This document shows positions 56,166-64,000 of a stretch of DNA of 64,000 nt, one piece after another. The translations under genes were made by a program, and so were the position numbers. Position 1 is the first letter of the stretch. Every line of letters starts with the position of its first letter. The notes beneath the pieces were generated by a model. That model worked only from the letters and a program-made list of their open reading frames with translations. It made no database searches and was not told the DNA's origin. The stretch is from the NCBI GenBank assembly GCA_021531385.1, contig JAFBIR010000012.1, positions 1 to 64,000 on the forward strand. Direction: 5' to 3'. The stretch is from Parabacteroides distasonis. GTDB taxonomy: Bacteria > Bacteroidota > Bacteroidia > Bacteroidales > Tannerellaceae.

Positions 56166-57923
56166 TTATTGAATGATTCGGATCTCTTTCGGAGCCTCTA
56201 TCTGGCTCTTGATGTCCCCATTGGCCTCCTTCTCATGACGGATTTGGATGTCTCCGTAAGGGGTAGGGAAGGAGCCTTCCACCCATTGCAGGTCTCCCAA
56301 GTGCGGGGTGATACGGATCGTACGACAACCGGGCTCTACTACCTGTACGCCCAGGACAAACTCGCTCAGCCAAGAGGTCGGTCCCGAGGCCCATCCGTGA
56401 CAAAGACTGTGACGGAAGCCTTGGTAGCAATAGGCTCCATAGTCGCCATGAATGTCTTTCTTACCGGCAGGTACCAACTCGTCGATACGTGCCGCACTGG
56501 GTAGCCATTCCATATTGAAATCCTCCCAGAAGGTGGTGGCTCCCAAATCGAGCATGGCTCCCCAATAGGTACGGATCACGTCGAGAGCCCCTTGGTAATT
56601 CCCGGCCATTGCCATCGCCCGCAACATGTAATAGCCATAGAAGGTGGAGAACCCTTTGGCCCCATCCACTGCCAAACATTGGGAGTTCGCCGTTTGGGGA
56701 TCTAATACGCCGGCAATGGTCAGTAAGGCAGCCGCCTGTTTGTCACCGGCTTTTATCTCGCCGGCCTTGGCCGGAAAGCGTTGCGGATGCTTTTGAGCGT
56801 AACGGATGGAGCGATCGAGTGCGGCTTGACACGCTTTTGCCAATGCCTCATCCTCATAGAGATGGCTCAGCTCGATACCTGCCCTGAGGGCTTGGATCAT
56901 CATCGCTTGCAAGCCGGCATTGATGGCAGGAAGATTCTCGCTGGAGGGCCAATCGAGGAAACGGTTGCCATCCAATTGCTCCTTGCCTTGGGCATCCACT
57001 TTGCTGATGAGGTGACGCAGCAGTTCCGTGACGTAGGGTTGTTGCGCTTTCAGGAATTGCCAATCGCCTTGGTAGTAATACCAATCCCGTTGAATGAGTA
57101 GCCACCAGATCGAGTAGGAGCTGATGCCATTCATCCAGCCGGGCAGAGGGGTGATGTTACGAATCAGGGAGAGACTCTTGGGCACCACCTCATTATAACC
57201 AAATACACTGTTTATCGTCATCACCTCGGGATGCATGTCACCGATCCAAACGAGGCGGTCTCGCTTCACACCATCCCACAGGTATTCCTGCATGTTCAGG
57301 TGCACGGTGTAGGCACCTGTCTGCCAGATGCGGTTTAGCCGCTCGTCGTTCGAACGGAAACTGCCTCGATAAGGAATATCCCGCAGGGTGGATATGGCAC
57401 GCACCTCTTTCAATTGTAACTCTACGGAGTCATCCAGCAGTTCGATACGGGCGAAGCGGAAACCAGAGTTACCCACCTCCTGCACGCCTAACCAAGGAAG
57501 TGAAAGGGTGAAATCCCGGATGGCATGATCGTTGGTCGCTCCGTTTTTTCCATCTATCTCACACATCGCCTCACTGACTGATTCGCCTAAACGTACCCGA
57601 ATTCTCACCGGCTTTTGCGAAGCCGGCATACCGGTCACGAACTGCAAGCCTCCCTGCAGCTCCTTCCCGAAATCGAGTAAAAGCGCAGGGTGAGCTGTGG
57701 CACTGCTACGCAACACACAAGGGTTGCGATTCGCCAAGTCCGCTTGGCCAATACCGGGTTTCAACAGGTTCTCCTCTCCCTCGATACAAGCGCTGTCTTG
57801 TTGCCAGACAATGCGGGTAGGAGGAATGTATGTACGGCTTCGGGTGTCTCGTTGCTGTGCGTGAAGCGTAGCAGCCAACAGACCTAAGCAGCCGATGATC
57901 CAATGAAAAGTATGCGTACTCAT
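56166..57923 (-). CDS. Six-hairpin glycosidase related to GH78 rhamnosidases, exported
   Basis: A 585-residue secreted protein: signal peptide to ~22 (…ATLHAQQ), a beta-sandwich part (LLLDFGKELQGGLQFV), then an (alpha/alpha)6 domain. EYLWDGVKRDRLVWIGDMHPE corresponds to the GH78 acid-rich stretch (DCPQR…GWTGD in rhamnosidases), and GATTFWEDFNMEWLP to the later catalytic Glu segment. It is shorter than the usual GH78, lacking an N-terminal accessory domain. Substrate is inferred from kinship and from its place between rhaT and the 859-aa rhamnosidase, 16 bp from the latter. Uronidase-like or other activity remains possible. Confidence 0.78.
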   Translation of the reverse strand: MSTHTFHWIIGCLGLLAATLHAQQRDTRSRTYIPPTRIVWQQDSACIEGEENLLKPGIGQADLANRNPCVLRSSATAHPALLLDFGKELQGGLQFVTGMPASQKPVRIRVRLGESVSEAMCEIDGKNGATNDHAIRDFTLSLPWLGVQEVGNSGFRFARIELLDDSVELQLKEVRAISTLRDIPYRGSFRSNDERLNRIWQTGAYTVHLNMQEYLWDGVKRDRLVWIGDMHPEVMTINSVFGYNEVVPKSLSLIRNITPLPGWMNGISSYSIWWLLIQRDWYYYQGDWQFLKAQQPYVTELLRHLISKVDAQGKEQLDGNRFLDWPSSENLPAINAGLQAMMIQALRAGIELSHLYEDEALAKACQAALDRSIRYAQKHPQRFPAKAGEIKAGDKQAAALLTIAGVLDPQTANSQCLAVDGAKGFSTFYGYYMLRAMAMAGNYQGALDVIRTYWGAMLDLGATTFWEDFNMEWLPSAARIDELVPAGKKDIHGDYGAYCYQGFRHSLCHGWASGPTSWLSEFVLGVQVVEPGCRTIRITPHLGDLQWVEGSFPTPYGDIQIRHEKEANGDIKSQIEAPKEIRIIQ

Positions 57924-57938
57924 TTGTGAAAACGTATA

Positions 57939-58964
57939 TTACAAATTAGGGTAGATCATGGAGAAGACCAACAGCAACAGACCTGTTACCAGCACGGTAA
58001 TGGTACGGCTGTTCGATCCTTTCCACTCCTTTAAGACAATACCCCAGAAGTTACTGAATAGAATGTTCAACGACATCAAGATGCTCCATGAAAAGGCAAG
58101 CATCACAGGTGCGTCGGCAAAGAAGCTCTTGCCCATGCCCAAGCCGAAGAATTGCGAATACCAGAGCAGTCCTGCCAACGCACAGAAGAGCACGTTGTTT
58201 GTCAAGGTTGCGCCTGGCACAGAGAGGTAATCCTTGCCCGTCTTGTTCTTGATGTTCTGATAGATGCAATATACAGCATTGGTGCAGAAGCCACCGATGG
58301 TCACCAACAGGATGACTGGGTTGGTGGCAAAGAGTTCGTTGGCTCCCTCCGCCTTTACCTTATCCACGATAGCCTGTCCGCTTTCCAATCCTAAATTGAA
58401 GCAGGCGCTCATCACACCCGCTAACAGGGCAACAGCCAATCCCTTGGTCAGTGCGAAGTCTTTCACGGCTGCCCGCTTCTCCTCTTCGCTCATGTTCTTG
58501 GCCCGCAAGCTGCCGGCATAACCAATCACAGCGATACCCGCCAACGTGATGCAGACACCGATCAAAAGCACCAACCCCTCTCCTGCGAATAGGTTCGTAC
58601 CCGCCAACAATGCCGGGATCAACGTTCCGAAACCGGAGCAGGTACCCAACGCAATGCTCTGTCCTAAAGCGACACCTAAATAGCGCATACTGAGTCCGAA
58701 GGTCAAGCCGCCGATGCCCCAGAGCACGCCATAGATGACTGCACCCAAGCTGCCGGGTGTCTGCCACAATGCCATCAGGCTGCTTCCCTCAGGAACAGCT
58801 AATAGCGCACCCAAATAGGGGAAGATGAGCCAAGCGAAGAGCCCCTGGACCAGCCAGAAGCTCTCCCAACTCCATCCCTTCACTTTGTTGATCGGCACGT
58901 AGGAGCTACTTTGTCCAAAGCTGCCGACTGCGATGATGAATAGACCGATGAGGATGGTAATCAT
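57939..58964 (-). CDS. rhaT: L-rhamnose:H+ symporter RhaT
   Basis: A 341-residue inner-membrane permease with about ten membrane segments, of the RhaT family (drug/metabolite superfamily). Family blocks: GSFGQSSSYVPINKVKGWSWE near the N-terminus, LWGIGGLTFGLSMRYLGVALGQ, and ACFNLGLESGQAI. It brings L-rhamnose into the cytoplasm for RhaA. Its start codon overlaps the end of rhaA by four bases, so the genes are translated together. The rhamnosidase-like gene begins 15 bp beyond its stop. Confidence 0.92.
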   Translation of the reverse strand: MITILIGLFIIAVGSFGQSSSYVPINKVKGWSWESFWLVQGLFAWLIFPYLGALLAVPEGSSLMALWQTPGSLGAVIYGVLWGIGGLTFGLSMRYLGVALGQSIALGTCSGFGTLIPALLAGTNLFAGEGLVLLIGVCITLAGIAVIGYAGSLRAKNMSEEEKRAAVKDFALTKGLAVALLAGVMSACFNLGLESGQAIVDKVKAEGANELFATNPVILLVTIGGFCTNAVYCIYQNIKNKTGKDYLSVPGATLTNNVLFCALAGLLWYSQFFGLGMGKSFFADAPVMLAFSWSILMSLNILFSNFWGIVLKEWKGSNSRTITVLVTGLLLLVFSMIYPNL

Positions 58965-60220
58965 TTCCGTTTCGATGTTACGTCCGCCTCATACTTCTCA
59001 ATCTCTGCGATGAAGGATTCGCCGACAGGTACGCCCTGTTGCAAGCAGAACATATCCCAAACCGCTCCCCAAGGCAGGCTCTTGGCCTCCTCTTGCAGGG
59101 CTAAACGCTCGAAGCCCTTATCCTCGTCCTCGTATTGGCGCAGCAACTGGATCGGCTCCAACAAGGCCAATAAGAAAGCTTTCTGTGTAGCCCGGCTACC
59201 TACTACATAGGCTCCGATACGGTTGATGGTCGCATCAAAATAATCCAAACCGACATGTACCCGGTCGAGGGCATCGCAGCGGATGATCTCACGAGCCAAG
59301 TCCATCACGTCGTCGTTGAGGATCACCACATGGTCGCTATCCCAACGGATCGGACGGCTGACGTGCAGCATGATCTCCGGCGTGAAGAGCAAGAGGGCAG
59401 ATACCTTGTCCGCAATGCTCTCCGTCAAGTGGAAGTGACCGGTATCGAGGGTGACAATTTTCTGCTTCTTCGCTCCGTAACCTAAATAGAAGTCGTATGA
59501 GCCTACGGTGTAGCTCTCCAAGCCGATACCAAACAGTTTCGCCTCGATGCAATCTTTCATCCAGTCATACTTCGTAGCGAAGATCTCATCCAAGGATTGC
59601 TCCAAGATCTGGCGATAGCGCAGGCGGCTGGCCGGAACCTCTTTGCTGCCATCGTGAATCCACAGATTCATCATGGCAGGGTCACCCTGCGCCTTACCCA
59701 TCTCGTTGCTGATCCAACGGCAACGCTTGGTGTGCTCGATCCAGAAGTCACGAATCGCCTTGTCGGGGTTTGCGAGGGTCAGGTTGCCACTCTTCGGGTG
59801 GGAGAAGGAGGTGCTGTTGAAGTCCAACTTCATGTTGTTCTCCTTGCCCCATTCCATCCAAGAGGCAAAATGACGCGGCTCGACCTCGTTCCGATCCACA
59901 CGCTCTCCTTGGAAATCCCCATAGGTCTCGTGCAGGCTCAGGCGGTGTGTGCCGGGAATGAAACTCTTTGCTTTCAAGATGTCTTGACGCAACTCCTCGA
60001 TTGTGCGGGCACGACCGGGATAGTTACCTGTCACTTGAATACCACCAGTCAGTGAACCGCCTTGGTTCTCGAAGCCGGTCACGTCATCGGCTTGCCAGCA
60101 GTGGAGGGAGAGAGAGAGTTTCCTTAATTGCTCGATGGCTTTGTTTACATCAACTCCAATAGCGGCGTAACGCTCAGCCGCAATCTCAAATGCTTGTTTT
60201 ATAACAGTTTCTTTTGTCAT
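58961..60220 (-). CDS. rhaA: L-rhamnose isomerase
   Basis: A 419-residue enzyme, the family's usual length, interconverting L-rhamnose and L-rhamnulose, the first step of catabolism. Conserved stretches include LSLHCWQADDVTGFENQGG, LDFNSTSFSHPKSG, NLWIHDGSKE, TLDTGHFHLTESIADK and RWDSDHVVILNDD, which hold the metal-binding acids and histidines. It sits second in the rhaB-rhaA-rhaT order; rhaB ends 35 bp upstream. Confidence 0.95.
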   Translation of the reverse strand: MTKETVIKQAFEIAAERYAAIGVDVNKAIEQLRKLSLSLHCWQADDVTGFENQGGSLTGGIQVTGNYPGRARTIEELRQDILKAKSFIPGTHRLSLHETYGDFQGERVDRNEVEPRHFASWMEWGKENNMKLDFNSTSFSHPKSGNLTLANPDKAIRDFWIEHTKRCRWISNEMGKAQGDPAMMNLWIHDGSKEVPASRLRYRQILEQSLDEIFATKYDWMKDCIEAKLFGIGLESYTVGSYDFYLGYGAKKQKIVTLDTGHFHLTESIADKVSALLLFTPEIMLHVSRPIRWDSDHVVILNDDVMDLAREIIRCDALDRVHVGLDYFDATINRIGAYVVGSRATQKAFLLALLEPIQLLRQYEDEDKGFERLALQEEAKSLPWGAVWDMFCLQQGVPVGESFIAEIEKYEADVTSKRK

Positions 60221-60254
60221 GATAATTTCTTTTATTATATAAATAAATCAATTC

Positions 60255-61676
60255 TTATTTGCATGGATAATAGATATTAGGTGTGAAAGTCTCCGCAATC
60301 AAGCGACGCATTTCCCAACGATCGCCTACTAAACCTGCGGCTTTCGCTTGGATGAAGCAGTTGCCAATAGCTGTGGCCTCAGAGGGACCGGCGATGACCG
60401 GTATTCCGATCGCATCGGCTGTCCATTGATTCAGCAGTTCGTTTTGCGAACCGCCTCCAATCACATGCAGACATTCGATGGGGAAGGGCGACATGGCCTT
60501 CAACATGGCCAACACCTCTCCATAGCGGTGTGCCAAGCTGCGGAAGATGCAGCGCACATAGTCAGCATCACTTTGCGGGGCAGCTTCCCCTTTTGCATCG
60601 CAATAGGTAGCAATTGCGGCCATCATCTCCTCTGGATTGGCGAAAGCGGGATCGTCCGGATTGATCAACCCCTCAAATGTGCTCTCTGTGGCCATGCGGG
60701 TTAGGTCAGCGTAGCTGTACGTTTTCCCTTGTTTCTTCCAAGTGGCCCGGCAGCGCTCTAACAACCACATACCGGTGATGTTCTTCAAGAAACGGGTAGT
60801 TCCCTCGATGCCACCTTCGTTGGTGAAGTTGTGGGCAAACGATTCATCCGTGATGATTGGCTGCTCCGTCTCGATACCCATCAAGCTCCAAGTGCCACTA
60901 CTCAGGTAGGCGAAATGGGGCGAGCGAGCTGGCACTGCCGCTACCGCAGAGGCAGTATCATGTCCGGCTACCGCAATGACAGGTACAGGCTCTATACCGG
61001 TTTGCTGGCAGACAGTCTCGCACAACGGACCGACAGTCGTGCCCGGCATGACTATCGAACAAAATTGCGAGGGAGAAACGCCTACCTGTTCCAACAGATC
61101 GTAGTCAAACTTGTGCGTATAGGGATTCAACAACTGGGAAGTGGAGGCGATGGTGTACTCGCACACCTGCTGCTCTGTGAGCATATAGGTCAACAGATCT
61201 GGTATGAACAAGATCCGCTCAGCGATCTCTTGAGGCACGTACATATCCTCATAGGTACGGAAAAGCTGAAACAGACTGTTGAACGGTAATACCTGTATGC
61301 CGGTACGGGCATAGACTTCTCGCTTGGGAAGGTGCTTAAAGAAATCTTCCGGTGCGCCCTCCGTATAGGGATCGCGATAGGCTCTGGGCATACCCAGCAG
61401 CGTACCGTCGTTCGCCAAATAACCAAAGTCAACGCCCCAGGTGTCGATACCGATGGAACAAAGGGGTATGTGCTCTGCTGCACATTTGGAGAGCCCCTCT
61501 AAAAGAGCACTGTATAGGTTGAATACATCCCAATAGTAATGCCCATGCAAGGCGACCATTGGAGTGGGAAAACGGTGGATCTCACGCATCGTGAACGATC
61601 CCTCTTGTAGGCTGCCCAACACGGCCCGGCCACTGGTGGCTCCTATGTCGAACGCTAAAAAATGAAAGGCTTTCAT
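60255..61676 (-). CDS. rhaB: L-rhamnulokinase
   Basis: A 473-residue FGGY-family sugar kinase that phosphorylates L-rhamnulose with ATP. Features: N-terminal FLAFDIGATSGRAVLGSL (phosphate-binding loop), GIDTWGVDFGYL, the substrate/ATP region AVAGHDTASAVAAVP, SSGTWSLMGIE, and the FGGY end HVIGGGSQNELLNQWTADA. The start is the ATG at 61676: upstream residues in the open frame (LKSFYEAKIARKVILLL) are not part of the family and run into the shared regulatory region. It is the first gene of the operon, with a -7 element just upstream. Confidence 0.94.
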   Translation of the reverse strand: MKAFHFLAFDIGATSGRAVLGSLQEGSFTMREIHRFPTPMVALHGHYYWDVFNLYSALLEGLSKCAAEHIPLCSIGIDTWGVDFGYLANDGTLLGMPRAYRDPYTEGAPEDFFKHLPKREVYARTGIQVLPFNSLFQLFRTYEDMYVPQEIAERILFIPDLLTYMLTEQQVCEYTIASTSQLLNPYTHKFDYDLLEQVGVSPSQFCSIVMPGTTVGPLCETVCQQTGIEPVPVIAVAGHDTASAVAAVPARSPHFAYLSSGTWSLMGIETEQPIITDESFAHNFTNEGGIEGTTRFLKNITGMWLLERCRATWKKQGKTYSYADLTRMATESTFEGLINPDDPAFANPEEMMAAIATYCDAKGEAAPQSDADYVRCIFRSLAHRYGEVLAMLKAMSPFPIECLHVIGGGSQNELLNQWTADAIGIPVIAGPSEATAIGNCFIQAKAAGLVGDRWEMRRLIAETFTPNIYYPCK

Positions 61677-61773
61677 GATATTTGCTAAACTTATTCGTAT
61701 TAATGGGAGCAAAAGTATGACCTTTCTTGCTATCTTTGCTTCATAAAATGATTTTAAACCTTTGATTTCTGAC
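61677..61773. promoter_or_regulatory. Divergent promoter region, rhaB / AraC regulator
   Basis: A 97-bp gap with two oppositely oriented -7 elements: TACTTTTG on the minus strand (61710-61717) towards rhaB, and TATCTTTG on the plus strand (61731-61738) towards the regulator. They are only 13 bp apart, so the transcripts start near each other and the AraC protein probably binds here. -33 boxes are unclear, as expected for activator-dependent promoters. Confidence 0.55.
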
Positions 61774-62661
61774 ATGAATTGCATAAAAGAGGATGTTCAA
61801 TGCTATCTGACTATCAGTCCTACCGATGAGGACTGGGGTATCGTGGTGACTACCGTAGGGCATCAAACCATACAGGCCGGCGGCGTTTATCCTCCTTCTC
61901 GTCATCCCGATAGATATGCGTTCCATCCACAAGAGGGTCGGGTACTCAATGAGTATCAGTTGGTCTATATCACACGAGGGCAAGGCTATTTCTCCTCTCA
62001 ATCTTGCAGACGTAAGGCGATTACCGCAGGGACTATTATCTTGTTGTTTCCCGGTGAGTGGCATAGCTATTATCCCGATGTGCAGACCGGTTGGGAGGAA
62101 CATTGGGTAGGTTTTAGGGGACCTCACATTGATCGGCGTGTGGAGAAGCGTTTCTTTAGCAGGGAGGAGCCGATTCATCATATTGGAGTCAGCTCGACGA
62201 TTCTCAATCTCTATGAGGATATTCTTCGGTTTGCGGGTGAGGAGCGAAGCGGTTATCAGCAGATGATCTCCAGCATTGTGCTTCACATCTTGGGTGTGAT
62301 TTATTATAAGGAAAAGAACAACGCTTTCTCCGACACCTATGTGGTGGAGAAGATCAATCAAGCGCGGCTCTTGATGAAGGAGCATGTGGAGAATCCGCTG
62401 CGTGCGGAGGACATTGCGATGCGTTTGGGGTTAAGTTACTCCTGGTTTCGCCGTATGTTCAAGGAATATACGGGCTCTTCGCCTGCCCAATACCAGGCAC
62501 AGCAGCGCTTGTTGCGTGCGAAGGAATTGCTGACCACCTCGCAGCTTTCTATTTCTGAGATCGCTTATGCGCTTCAATTTGAGAATGCCGGCCAGTTCTC
62601 TACCTTTTTCCGTAGGAGAGAGAATGTGACGCCCTCTGAGTTTAGGGAGCGTAGCCATTGA
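61774..62661 (+). CDS. AraC-family regulator of rhamnose use (RhaR-like)
   Basis: A 295-residue transcription factor. The N-terminal cupin sensor (~45-110: EYQLVYITRGQGYFSSQS, ITAGTIILLFPGEWHSYYP) binds a sugar. Two helix-turn-helix motifs follow in the C-terminal ~100 residues (LRAEDIAMRLGLSYSWFRRMFKEYTG, ISEIAYALQFENAGQFSTFFRR, VTPSEFR). It is divergent from rhaB, which is the arrangement of RhaR and the rha operon in Bacteroides thetaiotaomicron, so rhamnose-dependent activation is the best inference. The open frame starts at 61762 with a TTG; I use the ATG at 61774. Confidence 0.88.
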   Translation: MNCIKEDVQCYLTISPTDEDWGIVVTTVGHQTIQAGGVYPPSRHPDRYAFHPQEGRVLNEYQLVYITRGQGYFSSQSCRRKAITAGTIILLFPGEWHSYYPDVQTGWEEHWVGFRGPHIDRRVEKRFFSREEPIHHIGVSSTILNLYEDILRFAGEERSGYQQMISSIVLHILGVIYYKEKNNAFSDTYVVEKINQARLLMKEHVENPLRAEDIAMRLGLSYSWFRRMFKEYTGSSPAQYQAQQRLLRAKELLTTSQLSISEIAYALQFENAGQFSTFFRRRENVTPSEFRERSH

Positions 62662-62682
62662 GTGCGAGGCCTGCAAAAAAAT

Positions 62683-62724
62683 AGGAGAGAAAAGCTACTC
62701 ATTTTGAGTTAACTTTTCCCTCCT
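62683..62724. terminator. Bidirectional terminator between AraC and L31 genes
   Basis: AGGAGAGAAAAG and CTTTTCCCTCCT pair with one mismatch, and ACTCA/TGAGT extends the stem inside. The hairpin lies between the convergent genes. Confidence 0.65.
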
Positions 62725-62756
62725 GATTGTTTCTTGTATCGTTGCGGACGAAAGAA

Positions 62757-63011
62757 TTATTTCTTCTTACGGTTACCGTAGCGGCTCATGAACTTATCGA
62801 CACGACCAGCAGTATCCACCAACTTAGACTTACCAGTGTAGAACGGGTGAGAAGTGTTAGAGATCTCGACCTTTACCAACGGATAAGTAACGCCATCGAT
62901 CTCGATCGTCTCTTTTGCGTTAATCGTTGAACGAGTGATGAATGTATCATCGTTTGACATGTCCTTGAATACCACAGGACGATAGTTCTCAGGATGAATT
63001 CCTTTTTTCAT
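62757..63011 (-). CDS. rpmE2: Ribosomal protein bL31, type B (zinc-free)
   Basis: An 84-residue large-subunit ribosomal protein. [19 protein letters not shown] is the typical L31 start, and [25 protein letters not shown] the conserved core. It has no CxxC zinc motifs, so it is the zinc-independent type B form; the C-terminus RYGNRKKK is basic and would contact rRNA. In some bacteria type B replaces the zinc form under zinc shortage, but in Bacteroidales it is often the standard copy. A full promoter lies upstream (63072-63102). Confidence 0.95.
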   Translation of the reverse strand: MKKGIHPENYRPVVFKDMSNDDTFITRSTINAKETIEIDGVTYPLVKVEISNTSHPFYTGKSKLVDTAGRVDKFMSRYGNRKKK

Positions 63012-63071
63012 TGCTTTATTTCTGTTTTTAATTTATACTACTTTATATTGGTAACCGGTATTTTCGAGCGG

Positions 63072-63102
63072 CAAAGGTATAGCTTTACGGTCAATAAACA
63101 AA
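63072..63102 (-). promoter_or_regulatory. Promoter of the L31 gene
   Basis: Minus strand TTTG-N19-TACCTTTG: both boxes at canonical spacing, one of the best promoters in the window. The leader is about 55 nt. Confidence 0.65.
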
Positions 63103-63184
63103 GAAAAACGCATTCTTTTTTTCGCCCAGTTAGAATTTGATATAAATTATGGCCGTAAAAAAGCGTTGTGTGATGAAACTTGTG

Positions 63185-63192
63185 TATATTTG
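63185..63192 (+). promoter_or_regulatory. Candidate -7 element for the aldolase gene
   Basis: TATATTTG matches TAnnTTTG, 41 bp before the aldolase ATG. It is divergent from the L31 promoter about 80 bp away. Confidence 0.5.
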
Positions 63193-63233
63193 CGGAAGTT
63201 TTAAATTACTAACGTAATAACGTATTAAACATT

Positions 63234-64000
63234 ATGGTAAGTTACAAACAATTAGGTTTGGTGAACACAAAAGAGATGTTCGCTAAGGCAATCAAGGGTG
63301 GCTATGCAATCCCTGCGTTCAACTTCAACAACATGGAGCAGTTGCAAGCAATTATCAAGGCTTCTGTAGAGACGAAGTCTCCGGTGATCTTGCAGGTGTC
63401 TAAGGGTGCGCGTAACTATGCGAACCAGACATTGCTTCGTTATATGGCTGAGGGCGCAGTTGAGTACGCTAAGGAGTTGGGCTGCGAGCATCCGCAGATC
63501 GTTTTGCACTTGGATCACGGTGATAGCTTCGAGTTGTGTAAGTCTTGTGTAGATATGGGCTTCTCTTCTGTAATGATCGATGGCTCTCATTTGCCTTATG
63601 AGGAGAACGTTGCGTTGACAAAGAAGGTTGTTGAGTACGCACATCAGTATGACGTTACCGTAGAGGGTGAGCTGGGTGTATTGGCAGGTGTTGAGGATGA
63701 GGTTTCCGCAGACCATCACACTTATACTGATCCTGAGGAGGTAATCGATTTCGCTACACGTACAGGTTGCGATTCTTTGGCTATCTCTATTGGTACTTCT
63801 CACGGTGCTTACAAGTTCACTCCGGAGCAGTGTACAATTGATCCTGAGACAGGTCGCATGGTTCCTCCTCCTTTGGCATTCGATGTATTGAAGGCTGTTG
63901 AGGAGAAGTTGCCGGGCTTCCCCATCGTGCTCCACGGTTCTTCTTCTGTTCCCCAGGATGAGGTTGAGACAATCAACAAATATGGTGGCGCATTGAAGGC
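63234..64000 (+). CDS. fba: Class II fructose-bisphosphate aldolase (3' end outside window)
   Basis: The first 255 residues of a zinc-dependent class II aldolase, which splits fructose-1,6-bisphosphate into two triose phosphates. Motifs: YAIPAFNFNNMEQLQAII, IVLHLDHGDSFELCKSC with the zinc-binding His pair of LDH, SVMIDGSHLPYEENV, VEGELGVLAGVEDE, SIGTSHGAYKF and IVLHGSSSVPQDE. The frame stays open to the end of the window. Codons are those of a very highly expressed gene, like PPi-PFK. Although it follows the rhamnose block, the motifs are those of fructose-bisphosphate rather than rhamnulose-phosphate aldolase. Confidence 0.94.
   Translation, partial: MVSYKQLGLVNTKEMFAKAIKGGYAIPAFNFNNMEQLQAIIKASVETKSPVILQVSKGARNYANQTLLRYMAEGAVEYAKELGCEHPQIVLHLDHGDSFELCKSCVDMGFSSVMIDGSHLPYEENVALTKKVVEYAHQYDVTVEGELGVLAGVEDEVSADHHTYTDPEEVIDFATRTGCDSLAISIGTSHGAYKFTPEQCTIDPETGRMVPPPLAFDVLKAVEEKLPGFPIVLHGSSSVPQDEVETINKYGGALK

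Noticed and set aside
63234-64000. Rhamnulose-1-phosphate aldolase completing the rha pathway
   Set aside because: The motifs (LDHGDSFELCKS, GSHLPYEENV, EGELGVLAG) are those of class II fructose-bisphosphate aldolase, and the gene has its own -7 element beyond the L31 gene.

Overview
The window reads as chromosomal DNA of a Bacteroidales bacterium, most likely Parabacteroides or a close relative (Tannerellaceae). Support comes from many TAnnTTTG-type -7 elements (the Bacteroidetes primary sigma promoter), a SusC/SusD pair, six-bladed propeller lipoproteins, a PPi-dependent phosphofructokinase, a tricorn-type peptidase, a DUF1703 AAA/PD-(D/E)XK gene and a Bacteroides-style rhamnose operon with an AraC-type activator. 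I cannot name the species. I saw no rRNA or tRNA gene, CRISPR array or complete insertion sequence.

Layout. 1-11.7 kb: the end of one propeller protein, a propeller lipoprotein, then a tripartite RND efflux set (two permeases, adaptor, outer-membrane channel). The set is interrupted by an antisense DUF1703 gene, and its first permease lacks the whole second periplasmic half. 11.7-20 kb: an ABC-F ATPase, a GH2 beta-galactosidase, a decayed antitoxin/PIN-toxin locus with a duplicated promoter cassette, a Nim-like flavoprotein and a CE1 esterase. 20-34.3 kb: GntP permease, PPi-PFK, a lipoprotein, a TerB-ABCG transporter, an AspT/YidE-like transporter, a glycogen branching enzyme, mannose-6-phosphate isomerase with a small overlapping gene, and an AGCS amino-acid symporter. 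34.3-43.3 kb: phosphoethanolamine transferase plus hybrid histidine kinase, a 55-aa gene with its own promoter and terminator, a ThuA-like protein and a tricorn homolog. 43.6-51.9 kb: SusC, SusD, a DUF6057-like membrane protein and a CxxCH propeller lipoprotein. 52-62.7 kb: a Gfo/Idh/MocA oxidoreductase, then a rhamnose block on the minus strand (rhaB, rhaA, rhaT, two GH78-type enzymes) with a divergent AraC regulator. 62.7-64 kb: ribosomal protein bL31 type B and the start of class II fructose-bisphosphate aldolase.

How it fits together. The rhamnose block links release of rhamnose outside the cytoplasm (GH78) to uptake (RhaT), isomerisation (RhaA) and phosphorylation (RhaB) under one regulator. 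The aldolase and lactaldehyde reductase steps are not in the window. PPi-PFK, aldolase, branching enzyme and ManA are central carbon functions.

The least explained signal is a family of 21-22-bp degenerate tandem repeats in three intergenic regions (8.61-8.76, 43.32-43.46 and 51.94-52.02 kb). They share a core like AAAACATTGsCGATG, and two of the three arrays contain long perfect inverted repeats. Starts given here often differ from the longest open frame; the reasons are stated per gene.
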